NCBI GenBank assembly: GCA_029856635.1
Contig: JAHKLH010000036.1
Coordinates: forward strand, 1 to 10,678
DNA from: Candidatus Njordarchaeota archaeon
GTDB lineage: Archaea > Asgardarchaeota > Njordarchaeia > Njordarchaeales > JAHKLH01
Direction: 5' to 3'
Length of the DNA: 10,678 nt
The number at the start of each line of letters is the position of its first letter. Position 1 is the first letter of the stretch. The translations under genes and the position numbers were made by a program. Shown here piece after piece: positions 1 through 6,298 of the stretch. The notes below the pieces were generated by a model, which did no database searches, was not told where the DNA came from, and was given only the letters and a program-made list of their open reading frames with translations.

Positions 1-1236
1 CCATTACTAGTTAAGGCAATCGAAGCAATATTAACACCAATAGGAAAAATATGGGGTCACATAGCAAGGGGAAATATCCTTAGATATAAGCATCGGGCTT
101 TATTAATATTCTTTATGCTCTCTCTTTCAGTTTCCTCATTGTTTTTAGTTAGTATTTTAGTAAATACGCAAGAAAAAACAATAGAATTATCTATCAAGGT
201 TCAGGCTGGTGCTGAAGTTGTTTTATATGCTCGCGAACCATTACCAGAAAATATTACAGAAGCATTGTTCAACATTAGTGGAGTAAAGGATGTATGTCCA
301 GTTACATATTCTCTTGCTAGCAAAGTTGGTGACTTAGTTTTCTGGCGGCAAGCCAACGTAAAAATATATGGAATAGATCCAGTGAATTACTCAAAGACAG
401 CATTTATCTCCGATTTTGAATTACACCCCGAGATATTCAATGCCTTGCTGGATAATGATACAGTGATTATTAGCAAAGGCTTAGCAGACTTACTCGATGT
501 TTCTGTTGGTGATAAAATAAGAATAGAAGTGATGAAAAAGACATTTATTCTTGAGGTTGTTGGAATAATCTCAATAGCTCCTGGTTTTACATTTACAAAA
601 TTTGCAAGCAAAGCTGCAACAACAAGCGACATTCTCGTGTCATTAAATACATTTCAAAGAATTTCCAAAAGCATCTGGTATTCAAGGATTTTCATCAGAG
701 TTTCAGAGAATGCAGATCCAGTCAAGATTGCGAATGATATTCAGAATGTTATTGGAGAAGATTATGATATTCAAGTGATAGCTATAACAGAGTATCTTGA
801 AAGAACAAAAGAAGCGCTTGAAAGACTCGAAAGTATCATTAGAACTCTCTTTTCGTTTGCAGTATTAGTATCCCTACTTGGCGAAGTGCTGAGCATAATA
901 ACTACAGTAACTGAGCGAATGTGGGAAATTGGTGTGCTAAGGGCAGTAGGTGCTTCAAGAGCTGACATTTCAAAGATTTTTGCAGTTGAAATATTCATCA
1001 TATCAATTCTCAGCTACATGATTGGAACCATGGGCGCGATAATCGTTGCCACAGAATTTATAGATGTCAGTAACATGCTTAGTGAGATTACTACTCCAAC
1101 GATTATTCCTTACGATCTCATAATATCAGTATTCCTAATAATTGTAGTTCCATCAAGCATATTAGCAATTCTTCTCGGATATAAGTATGCAAGCAAAAAT
1201 ATATCCGAAGTCTTAAGCAAAGCAGAACGTGTATAG
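1..1236 (+). CDS. FtsX/MacB-type ABC transporter permease, C-terminal part (5' end outside window)
   Basis: The frame is open from base 1 to a TAG at 1234-1236, giving 411 visible residues, so the start lies upstream. The Met codon at 115 falls inside the first transmembrane helix and is not a credible start. Visible order: a basic stretch (about residues 19-32), a TM helix (33-55), a large extracytoplasmic domain of about 220 residues, then three TM helices (about 280-302, 326-350, 371-394). The loop after the second helix carries ERMWEIGVLRAVGAS (305-319), the hallmark of FtsX/LolE/MacB permeases. These permeases work with a cytoplasmic ATPase in mechanotransmission, lipoprotein or peptide export, or regulation of cell-wall enzymes; the substrate here cannot be told. 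The pre-helix segment resembles the linker that opens the second FtsX unit in double-unit permeases, so the full protein may have two units. That last point is inference. Confidence 0.9.
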   Translation, partial: PLLVKAIEAILTPIGKIWGHIARGNILRYKHRALLIFFMLSLSVSSLFLVSILVNTQEKTIELSIKVQAGAEVVLYAREPLPENITEALFNISGVKDVCPVTYSLASKVGDLVFWRQANVKIYGIDPVNYSKTAFISDFELHPEIFNALLDNDTVIISKGLADLLDVSVGDKIRIEVMKKTFILEVVGIISIAPGFTFTKFASKAATTSDILVSLNTFQRISKSIWYSRIFIRVSENADPVKIANDIQNVIGEDYDIQVIAITEYLERTKEALERLESIIRTLFSFAVLVSLLGEVLSIITTVTERMWEIGVLRAVGASRADISKIFAVEIFIISILSYMIGTMGAIIVATEFIDVSNMLSEITTPTIIPYDLIISVFLIIVVPSSILAILLGYKYASKNISEVLSKAERV

Positions 1237-1359
1237 TACTCATAACTAATTTTTCCAGAGAAGCGATAGTATCCCTTTGCTTCAAAACAGATTAGTGAAT
1301 AAGGCAATAGTAATACTCCTAAAAAGATATTAATCTTTATTTTGGATAGAAAATTACTC

Positions 1360-1364
1360 GAGGT
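1360..1364 (+). promoter_or_regulatory. Shine-Dalgarno GAGGT deciding a TTG start
   Basis: GAGGT lies 8 nt upstream of the TTG at 1373. No ATG or GTG in the frame gives a full-length DUF488 domain, so this site supports the TTG start. A 6-bp inverted repeat (AAAGAT, 4-nt spacer, ATCTTT, 1323-1338) lies just upstream; it may be part of the promoter or an end signal for the permease, which I cannot decide. Confidence 0.6.
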
Positions 1365-1372
1365 TATTTGCT

Positions 1373-1918
1373 TTGACAAAAAACAAAAGAAGAACCATAT
1401 ACACCATTGGACACTCTACGCGAAAATTAGAGGAATTCATAAGATTACTTGAGAAATTCGAGATTAAAGTCTTAATTGATGTGCGAAGATTTCCTACCTC
1501 AAGAAAATTTCCGCATTTCAAAAAGGAGACGCTGGAGAACGAATTGCATAAAAGAGGGATAGATTATATTTGGTTAGGAGCACAACTTGGAGGAAAAAGA
1601 AGTGTTAGTGAAATTCCTGAAGAACTTTCCCCCTGGAAGAATTGGGGGTTCAAAAATTACGTTGTGTATTGCTATACAAGCGATAAGTGGAAAAAAAGTT
1701 TTCATGAGTTAATTTCTATTGCAAATAAGAAACAGACAGTGATAATGTGCGCCGAGAAATTACCTTGGCGATGCCATAGATGGATCTTGTCCGAAATTCT
1801 AGCTTTTCTTGGATTCGAAGTAATTCACATAATCGATGAGGATAGAACAATAAAGCATAAGTTATCTGAAAAGGGAAAATACTTGGGAGAATTACTTAAG
1901 AAGAAGAAATTCATATAA
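1373..1918 (+). CDS. DUF488 family protein
   Basis: A 181-residue soluble protein starting at TTG. It matches the DUF488 family over its whole length: TIGHS (11-15) after the first strand, DVRRFP (36-41), and the C-terminal CAEK (126-129) and CHR (134-136), where the two cysteines and the histidine are family-typical. The biochemical function of DUF488 is not established; the conserved polar residues suggest an enzyme or nucleotide/metal-binding role, which is inference. The tail after residue 160 is very lysine-rich. The gene stands alone: 136 bp after the permease and convergent with the 7-TM gene, so it probably has its own promoter. Family assignment is confident, function is not. Confidence 0.9.
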   Translation: MTKNKRRTIYTIGHSTRKLEEFIRLLEKFEIKVLIDVRRFPTSRKFPHFKKETLENELHKRGIDYIWLGAQLGGKRSVSEIPEELSPWKNWGFKNYVVYCYTSDKWKKSFHELISIANKKQTVIMCAEKLPWRCHRWILSEILAFLGFEVIHIIDEDRTIKHKLSEKGKYLGELLKKKKFI

Positions 1919-1954
1919 AACACGTTAATTTAATTTCAATGTGTGCAAAGATAG

Positions 1955-1982
1955 AGTAATTATCATTTAGTAATTATCATTT
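1955..1982. repeat. Perfect 14-bp tandem duplication (2 copies)
   Basis: AGTAATTATCATTT occurs at 1955-1968 and again directly at 1969-1982 without a mismatch. It lies in the 116-bp gap between two converging genes. The core ATTATCA recurs a third time at 1988-1994, so starts are 14 and 15 bp apart (1959, 1973, 1988). Confidence 0.9.
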
Positions 1983-1987
1983 AACAG

Positions 1988-2009
1988 ATTATCAGATCTT
2001 TATATAAGG
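1988..2009 (+). promoter_or_regulatory. Candidate archaeal promoter (TATA box) reading rightwards
   Basis: TTTATATAAGG at 1999-2009 is a good archaeal TATA-like box, directly preceded by three ATTATCA motifs. A start site about 26 bp downstream would fall near 2028-2032 and give RNA antisense to the 3' end of the 7-TM gene. No convincing ORF follows. The box is nearly symmetrical, so it could also fire leftwards towards the DUF488 3' end. Function is inferred from sequence only. Confidence 0.35.
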
Positions 2010-2034
2010 AGAGGTTCTCTTGTTGGTGTTTGTT

Positions 2035-3117
2035 TCATGGAAGAAATGGATCAATGAACTTGAATACTTCCTTTTTAATTTTATTAGAGAACTCCGAATC
2101 GATTATAGCTGGTATTGTCATATTATCTAACTTTTTAACGAGCTGCAACAGCAAATCGCGATGTGCATTAAGTACACGATCTACTAACAAAAATGCGCAG
2201 ATATTTGAACCAAAGCATGCGATGATTTTGATTTTTCCAAGATCTATTATCTGAGGAGGTCCAGCAGCTAGAACAGTAATCCCAAGGGCTCTCATTCCAG
2301 AGAGCAATCCAGTAATTAATGGAATATAATGTCTTATATTCTTTTCAATGCTCATACTGGTTATTGGAAGCCCTCCAATGGTCATTATAACAAATCCGTA
2401 GATGTGATGAAGTAGAAGTAATGATAATTGAGGATAAGCCAAATATGCAATAGTCATAATTATTCCGCCAATTCCTGCACATAGCACAGTTATGCTTTCA
2501 CACAGTTGTAATGGAACTAAATTAAATGCTTGGAATAATCTAGAGACTGCAACGCCACCGAAAAGCAGAAATGCACCTAATGCAAAAGTTCTTCCCCATT
2601 TTCGTTTTTTAGGTGATTTAATTCTTTTCCATTGTTTGATGGTAATGTAAAATAAGTTTATTCCTAACCACATTGAAAGTAGTGTTATAAGTAATGAATC
2701 AATATTTATGCCACAGCATATTACCACAGAACTTCCAAATACATAGTTATCAATCACAGAAAGTTTTACTTCAGCAATGAATATTCTATTTGCTATTGCA
2801 AACGATCCAAAGGAAAGATATAAAAAGAAAAATGGAGATGGATGTTGTCTGTACAGTAATTCAACAAATAACATTGCAAAAATCAACGATATTGTCACAA
2901 ATATAAGAGCAATTCTGAAGAAACGCTTGGTTAAATTTATATTATATGGGTAATAAAAGTTACCTAACAAAATGAATAATAATGTTAATAACATTGTGAG
3001 AATTCCTATTGCAAAGAATAATAAGCTACTCACTTTGACATTTTTATAACTCATGAGAATGAATACAAACGCAAGCAATTGGCAGAACATGCTTGCTGCT
3101 ATTATGCAAAGAAGCAT
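2035..3117 (-). CDS. 7-TM membrane protein with C-terminal roadblock-like domain
   Basis: A 360-residue protein with seven hydrophobic helices at about 4-24, 30-52, 68-89, 95-114, 139-160, 177-197 and 206-228. The lysine/arginine-rich loop KQWKRIKSPKKRKWGR (161-176) between TM5 and TM6 fits an N-out, C-in topology. After TM7 comes a soluble domain (about 236-335): strand pair around GFVIMTIGGLPITSMSI, a helix around IPLITGLLSGMRALG, three strands ending at AFLLVD, and a final amphipathic helix. That order and the G-L-P turn resemble roadblock/LC7 domains, which bind Ras-like GTPases. This is pattern recognition, not a search result. The 7TM-plus-cytoplasmic-domain design suggests a sensor or membrane anchor. 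The ATG has GGAG 6 nt upstream. The MFS gene lies 150 bp upstream on the same strand; co-transcription is possible. An orthodox transporter is less likely. Confidence 0.8.
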   Translation of the reverse strand: MLLCIIAASMFCQLLAFVFILMSYKNVKVSSLLFFAIGILTMLLTLLFILLGNFYYPYNINLTKRFFRIALIFVTISLIFAMLFVELLYRQHPSPFFFLYLSFGSFAIANRIFIAEVKLSVIDNYVFGSSVVICCGINIDSLLITLLSMWLGINLFYITIKQWKRIKSPKKRKWGRTFALGAFLLFGGVAVSRLFQAFNLVPLQLCESITVLCAGIGGIIMTIAYLAYPQLSLLLLHHIYGFVIMTIGGLPITSMSIEKNIRHYIPLITGLLSGMRALGITVLAAGPPQIIDLGKIKIIACFGSNICAFLLVDRVLNAHRDLLLQLVKKLDNMTIPAIIDSEFSNKIKKEVFKFIDPFLP

Positions 3118-3121
3118 CTTA

Positions 3122-3154
3122 ATCTCCGTACATTTTACTCCTTTGCATCACCTC
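3122..3154 (-). promoter_or_regulatory. Leader with three Shine-Dalgarno-like elements and a mini-ORF
   Basis: Reading the minus strand towards the 7-TM gene, GAGGTGAT (3154-3147), AAAGGAG (3144-3138) and GGAGAT (3127-3122) follow one another. The last is the right distance from the real ATG at 3117. Between them are in-frame ATGs (3148 and 3133) that open a 9-codon or 4-codon reading frame ending in a TAA at 3121-3119, one base before the main ATG. The motifs are plain; the regulatory role is inference. Confidence 0.4.
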
Positions 3155-3267
3155 AAATTATTAAATTCTAGTATAAGAGAGAAACTAAAATTCTAATGGA
3201 TCTTCATAAACTTATTGATCACTATAAAGAAAAAATCAAAATGTTTTTGTCTGAAATTAACATGTTA

Positions 3268-4605
3268 TTAGGAGTAGCTAATTTTCTGTTTGATTTCTTT
3301 TTCAGGTTCTTTAACGAAAATTATAAAAAGTATCGTGGTAAAAATACCAATAAGTGCACTAATCCAAAAAACTATTGCAATTGCGGGAAGACTTATACCG
3401 AAGATAATTAATCGAGAATCACTTAGATGTTTATAAACTAAACCTCCAAGAGGCGCTAAAGCACTTCCAGCATTAAACAGTGATTGAACTGTTCCAAAAA
3501 CTTTACCCCTCAATTGCTTAGGAACGAGATCTGCTTGCAATGCTCGATATGCTGGCGACATGATGTTAAATGCAATTGATCGTGTAATTGAAATGATTAG
3601 TAAATCGCGAAATGTACGTATAAATGGTAATATGAATGTTGATATTCGCGTTATTAACTGTCCAGAGATAACGATGTTCTTTCTCCCAATGCGATCCGAA
3701 ATGTACCCAGCGGGGTAATTTGCTAATATCCCCGCAGCCCCAGATATTGTAGATAGCCAGCCTAAAGCAACGGGATCTGAGGTAACATATTGTATTACAA
3801 AAATATTAAAAACAGGAAATACAAATCCAACGGCAATTCCATTTGCAAAACCCATAATATAGATTATTTTCAACGATAAAGAGATTTGCTGAAGAATTTC
3901 TCTCGGTATTTTTTGCAATGTAATAGGTAATCTAAGTTTTCTTTCTTTAGAAGTAAGTGGCTCTACTGTAAAGAAACTCATTAAGAACGCAAGAAGTGAC
4001 ATTATGGCAAGTACATAAAATGGTGCAAATAAACAATCAGGAAGTTGCAATTCAAAATAAATGACACTTAATTTGTACACATAAGCACCAATTGCAGGAC
4101 CAAAAATGAAACTAAGATTAGTTGATGTCATATACATGCCCATGTATTTTCCTCGTTCATGCCATTTAACACTATCCATAATCATTGCCTCGGCAATTGG
4201 CCACACCATTGCTGATGAAATTCCCTGAATAGCACGGATAATTAAAAGATCTATCCAACTTCTAGACATTATATACGCATATGAAAGCAATGTGTAAATC
4301 AATAAACCCAAAACTATAAGTGGTTTTCGTCCGAGTTTATCAGATAATTTACCAAAGTATCTTGCGAAGAATGCTCTTGTTAGCATGAATGCAGAGACTA
4401 AAACAGAGGTTTCAAAAGCAATTTCTCCTGCTGCTTCTATCCTACCAAGTTCTTCTGGTAATTCAGTTAATTGACCATTAAAATACAAAAGGAGATATGG
4501 AATCATTAAACCAGCGCATCCAAATCCAAGGGTTACGATGAATCCAATTATGCTAAGAATATAAGCATTCCTATAAAGAATTCTGGTATTCTGATCGTCA
4601 TTCAT
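3268..4605 (-). CDS. Major facilitator superfamily transporter, 12 TM
   Basis: A 445-residue integral membrane protein of normal MFS length with two six-helix halves. MFS motif A is seen in the TM2-TM3 loop (GKLSDKLGRK, 85-94) and, as expected from internal duplication, again in the second half (GYISDRIGRK, 300-309). FIFGPAIGAY (167-176) in TM5 resembles the motif C of drug/H+ antiporters (GPxxGG), but the final glycine pair is not kept. A charged central loop (about 215-240) joins the halves. The family moves small solutes with a proton gradient; efflux is the best guess, the substrate is unknown. The start ATG overlaps the stop of a 5-codon mini-ORF (ATGA). The 7-TM gene follows 150 bp downstream on the same strand. 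Confidence 0.92.
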   Translation of the reverse strand: MNDDQNTRILYRNAYILSIIGFIVTLGFGCAGLMIPYLLLYFNGQLTELPEELGRIEAAGEIAFETSVLVSAFMLTRAFFARYFGKLSDKLGRKPLIVLGLLIYTLLSYAYIMSRSWIDLLIIRAIQGISSAMVWPIAEAMIMDSVKWHERGKYMGMYMTSTNLSFIFGPAIGAYVYKLSVIYFELQLPDCLFAPFYVLAIMSLLAFLMSFFTVEPLTSKERKLRLPITLQKIPREILQQISLSLKIIYIMGFANGIAVGFVFPVFNIFVIQYVTSDPVALGWLSTISGAAGILANYPAGYISDRIGRKNIVISGQLITRISTFILPFIRTFRDLLIISITRSIAFNIMSPAYRALQADLVPKQLRGKVFGTVQSLFNAGSALAPLGGLVYKHLSDSRLIIFGISLPAIAIVFWISALIGIFTTILFIIFVKEPEKEIKQKISYS

Positions 4606-4669
4606 TCTTTTTCACACATTTTTAGAAGAGAATGTTGCTTAAAAATGCTTAGGAACTGTTTTTTATTTC

Positions 4670-4683
4670 AAAAAGATTATATT
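4670..4683 (+). promoter_or_regulatory. Candidate promoter of the DUF2258 gene
   Basis: A purine tract AAAAAG (4670-4675), resembling a BRE, is followed by ATTATATT (4676-4683). A start near 4706 would leave a leader of about 30 nt containing the Shine-Dalgarno site AGGTGA at 4724-4729. A second TATA-like stretch at 4708-4717 would give a leaderless mRNA instead, which fits less well with the good ribosome binding site. Confidence 0.35.
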
Positions 4684-4736
4684 CAAAACATTTTTCAATT
4701 TATAGGTTATATATTTGTTATTTAGGTGAAATTCCT

Positions 4737-5192
4737 ATGAGGATGAGTACCGGCTTCGTGCGTGCTGCTCGATATGATGACAAAGTAAGACGAGTTCTTT
4801 TTGCTTTGTTAAGGAATAAAGGAGTTCCAAATGATGAAATCCTAAGAGCCGCAGCGGAATTTAATAAGAAAGTATTTGAAGAAATCACAAAGAGAGGCAT
4901 AGAGAAAAGAGACCTCGTAAGAATCATGTGTGAATTTGACATAACTCCTGACAGAAAAATTGTATGGAAATGGGACACACTTAAGATTGAACATTATGAA
5001 GAAGCAAAGGAGATTGGTGCCAAACTCTCGGTGCTCATGGCACAACTTGAAGAGAGGGATAAACTTCTTGAAACTCTCTTCAATAGACTCCTTAAAATAG
5101 CGGAGAATCTAAGAACTGCGGCAAGTGAAATTGAATCATTGATTGATGAATTAAAGGACAAAATTGCATTGGCTGGTACTGAGAGCAAATAA
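4737..5192 (+). CDS. DUF2258 family protein, ThermoDBP-like
   Basis: A 151-residue soluble protein. The N-terminal part (1-85) has the pattern I associate with DUF2258: STGFV near the start, then a YxDKVRR-VLFALLR helix (13-26), a run of A/E-rich helix (34-50) and an R-x-x-C-x-F-x-I strand followed by W-K-W-D-T-L (77-82). Residues 86-145 are a long heptad-patterned helix, a likely coiled coil for dimerisation. From memory of the literature, ThermoDBP, the single-stranded DNA-binding protein of Thermoproteales, has this design of a small binding domain plus a C-terminal leucine zipper; related proteins occur in other thermophilic archaea. Nucleic-acid binding is therefore plausible but inferred. 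AGGTGA lies 7 nt before the ATG at 4737; a second ATG two codons on is too far from it. It converges on the cytidine deaminase gene with a 2-bp gap. Confidence 0.75.
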   Translation: MRMSTGFVRAARYDDKVRRVLFALLRNKGVPNDEILRAAAEFNKKVFEEITKRGIEKRDLVRIMCEFDITPDRKIVWKWDTLKIEHYEEAKEIGAKLSVLMAQLEERDKLLETLFNRLLKIAENLRTAASEIESLIDELKDKIALAGTESK

Positions 5193-5194
5193 AA

Positions 5195-5599
5195 TTAATT
5201 TCTTTTGATTTTGAATGAATATTTTGATGGAAATAGGTCATCAAATTTTAAGATAACTTTTTCTTTTCCCTCTCTGTTTTCCCTAATGATGATTATCTTG
5301 GTATCTGGTGAAAAGAATTCTGCCATCACTTGGCGGCATGCACCACATGGAAAGGGCAAAACATCTGGGCTATAAATTATCATTGCTAAGAAATCTCGTT
5401 TTCCTTCACTTATGGCCTTGAATATAGCGACTCTTTCAGCGCAGATTGTTAGTCCGTATGATGCATTTTCAATGTTCACGCCATGGTACATTTTACCATC
5501 TTTCGTTATTAAAACTGCTGAAACTCTTATTTTTGAGTATGGAGAATAAGAGAATTTTATAACTTGTTTTGCAAGATTAATAGCTTCATTTAGCTTCAT
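5195..5599 (-). CDS. cdd: Cytidine deaminase
   Basis: Hydrolyses cytidine or deoxycytidine to (deoxy)uridine plus ammonia in cytoplasmic pyrimidine salvage (EC 3.5.4.5). Zinc-site residues are complete: CAE (Cys and catalytic Glu) and PCGACR (two Cys). In the 137-residue form from the GTG at 5608 these are C56, E58, C88 and C91. The SPYS segment and N-I-E-N-A-S-Y substrate motif are also present. Length and the Cys-Ala-Glu variant fit the small homotetrameric class. I prefer the ATG at 5599 (134 residues), which leaves the normal number of residues before SPYS, but neither start has a clear ribosome binding site. It is last in a cluster after the phosphotransferase (25 bp to the GTG, 34 bp to the ATG), so it may rely on read-through and reinitiation. 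Confidence 0.95.
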   Translation of the reverse strand: MKLNEAINLAKQVIKFSYSPYSKIRVSAVLITKDGKMYHGVNIENASYGLTICAERVAIFKAISEGKRDFLAMIIYSPDVLPFPCGACRQVMAEFFSPDTKIIIIRENREGKEKVILKFDDLFPSKYSFKIKRN

Positions 5600-5633
5600 T
5601 TTTGACACTAAATTTAAAATTTCTAAAAGTTAA

Positions 5634-6278
5634 CTAAAAACTGGCTTTTTCCTTATGTTTTGTATAGAAAAAGTAGAGTCTTTGTATTGCTGTTATTATC
5701 GAGAATATGCTCACAATTAAGCAAGCTAAGAAAATGTAGTTAGTTATTCCTATGTTCTTTAATTCCTCTATCATTGGTATATCGAATCCAGTTAAGAATA
5801 TTCCAGCAAGCAATGTTCCCAGTTTTTCTTTTCTTTCAAAGAGACCATAACCCAAAGCTCTTTCTCCTATTTCGGCCTCCCCTCGTGCTCTTACGTAGCT
5901 TGGAAGATACATTCCTAATATAGTTATAACACCAAGCCATCCGGGGATAAATTCCCCTAGGATTAATCCCAGTATGAGAAATCCCTCAACAACTCTATCT
6001 ATGGTATTGTCCAGTAATGTTCCAAAAGGTGATGCCGTACCTGTCGCACGTGCTATAGCGCCATCAAGCATATCACAGATTCCTGCAATCAGGAAAAACA
6101 GAACACCCATCCACAAATCTCTAAGGGCTAGGAAATACGTTGATATCCCAGCGAAAATTACTGAAATAATAGTCATCATGTTAGCAGAAATTTTCAACCT
6201 GCCTAGTGCTTTTCCAATCGGTATTGTGGCTTTTTCGTACTTATCTCGTAATGATTTTGAACTTTGAGAATGTTTCAT
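5634..6278 (-). CDS. CDP-alcohol phosphotransferase, probable archaetidylinositol phosphate synthase
   Basis: Integral membrane enzyme that joins an alcohol or alcohol phosphate to a CDP-activated lipid. The full family signature is present: D-x2-D-G-x2-A-R-x8-G-x3-D-x3-D, with D72, D75, G76, A79, R80, G89, D93 and D97 (numbered from the GTG at 6287). The Asp residues bind two metal ions; the last Asp is the general base. Downstream, SYVRARGEAEIG followed by G-x-x-ER-x-EK resembles the inositol-phosphate-using subgroup (phosphatidylinositol/archaetidylinositol phosphate synthases), so CDP-archaeol plus inositol phosphate is the best substrate guess. About six hydrophobic helices. ATG at 6278 is chosen because GTGAT lies 4 nt upstream; the GTG at 6287 is part of that same motif. 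It follows the PfkB gene by 20 bp, a likely operon. The inositol specificity is inference. Confidence 0.88.
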   Translation of the reverse strand: MKHSQSSKSLRDKYEKATIPIGKALGRLKISANMMTIISVIFAGISTYFLALRDLWMGVLFFLIAGICDMLDGAIARATGTASPFGTLLDNTIDRVVEGFLILGLILGEFIPGWLGVITILGMYLPSYVRARGEAEIGERALGYGLFERKEKLGTLLAGIFLTGFDIPMIEELKNIGITNYIFLACLIVSIFSIITAIQRLYFFYTKHKEKASF

Positions 6279-6282
6279 CTCA

Positions 6283-6287
6283 ATCAC
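6283..6287 (-). promoter_or_regulatory. GTGAT ribosome binding site deciding the phosphotransferase start
   Basis: On the minus strand ATGTGAT is followed by 4 nt and ATG. GTGAT pairs with the 3' half of the anti-Shine-Dalgarno sequence, so its short spacer is equivalent to a normal spacer for GGAGG. The same ATGTGAT sits 5 nt before the PfkB ATG (7219-7223 plus flank), supporting its use as the binding site rather than a GTG start codon. Confidence 0.5.
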
Positions 6288-6298
6288 ATTCTTACTTC

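Noticed and set aside
1110..1379. Minus-strand frame of 89 codons
   Set aside because: Mostly antisense to the permease C-terminus and DUF488 leader; no recognisable protein.
2020..2254. Plus-strand frames behind the orphan TATA box (TTG starts at 2020 and 2030)
   Set aside because: Antisense to the 7-TM gene; the AGGAG at 2007-2011 overlaps the TATA box and could not be in the same transcript. An RNA is more plausible than a protein.
3196..3411. Plus-strand frame of 71 codons
   Set aside because: Antisense to the MFS C-terminus, with low-complexity N/K-rich composition and no binding site.
5581..5600. Tandem 10-bp repeat TAGCTTCATT
   Set aside because: It encodes the first residues of the cytidine deaminase; two copies of a 10-mer in AT-rich coding DNA need no special explanation.
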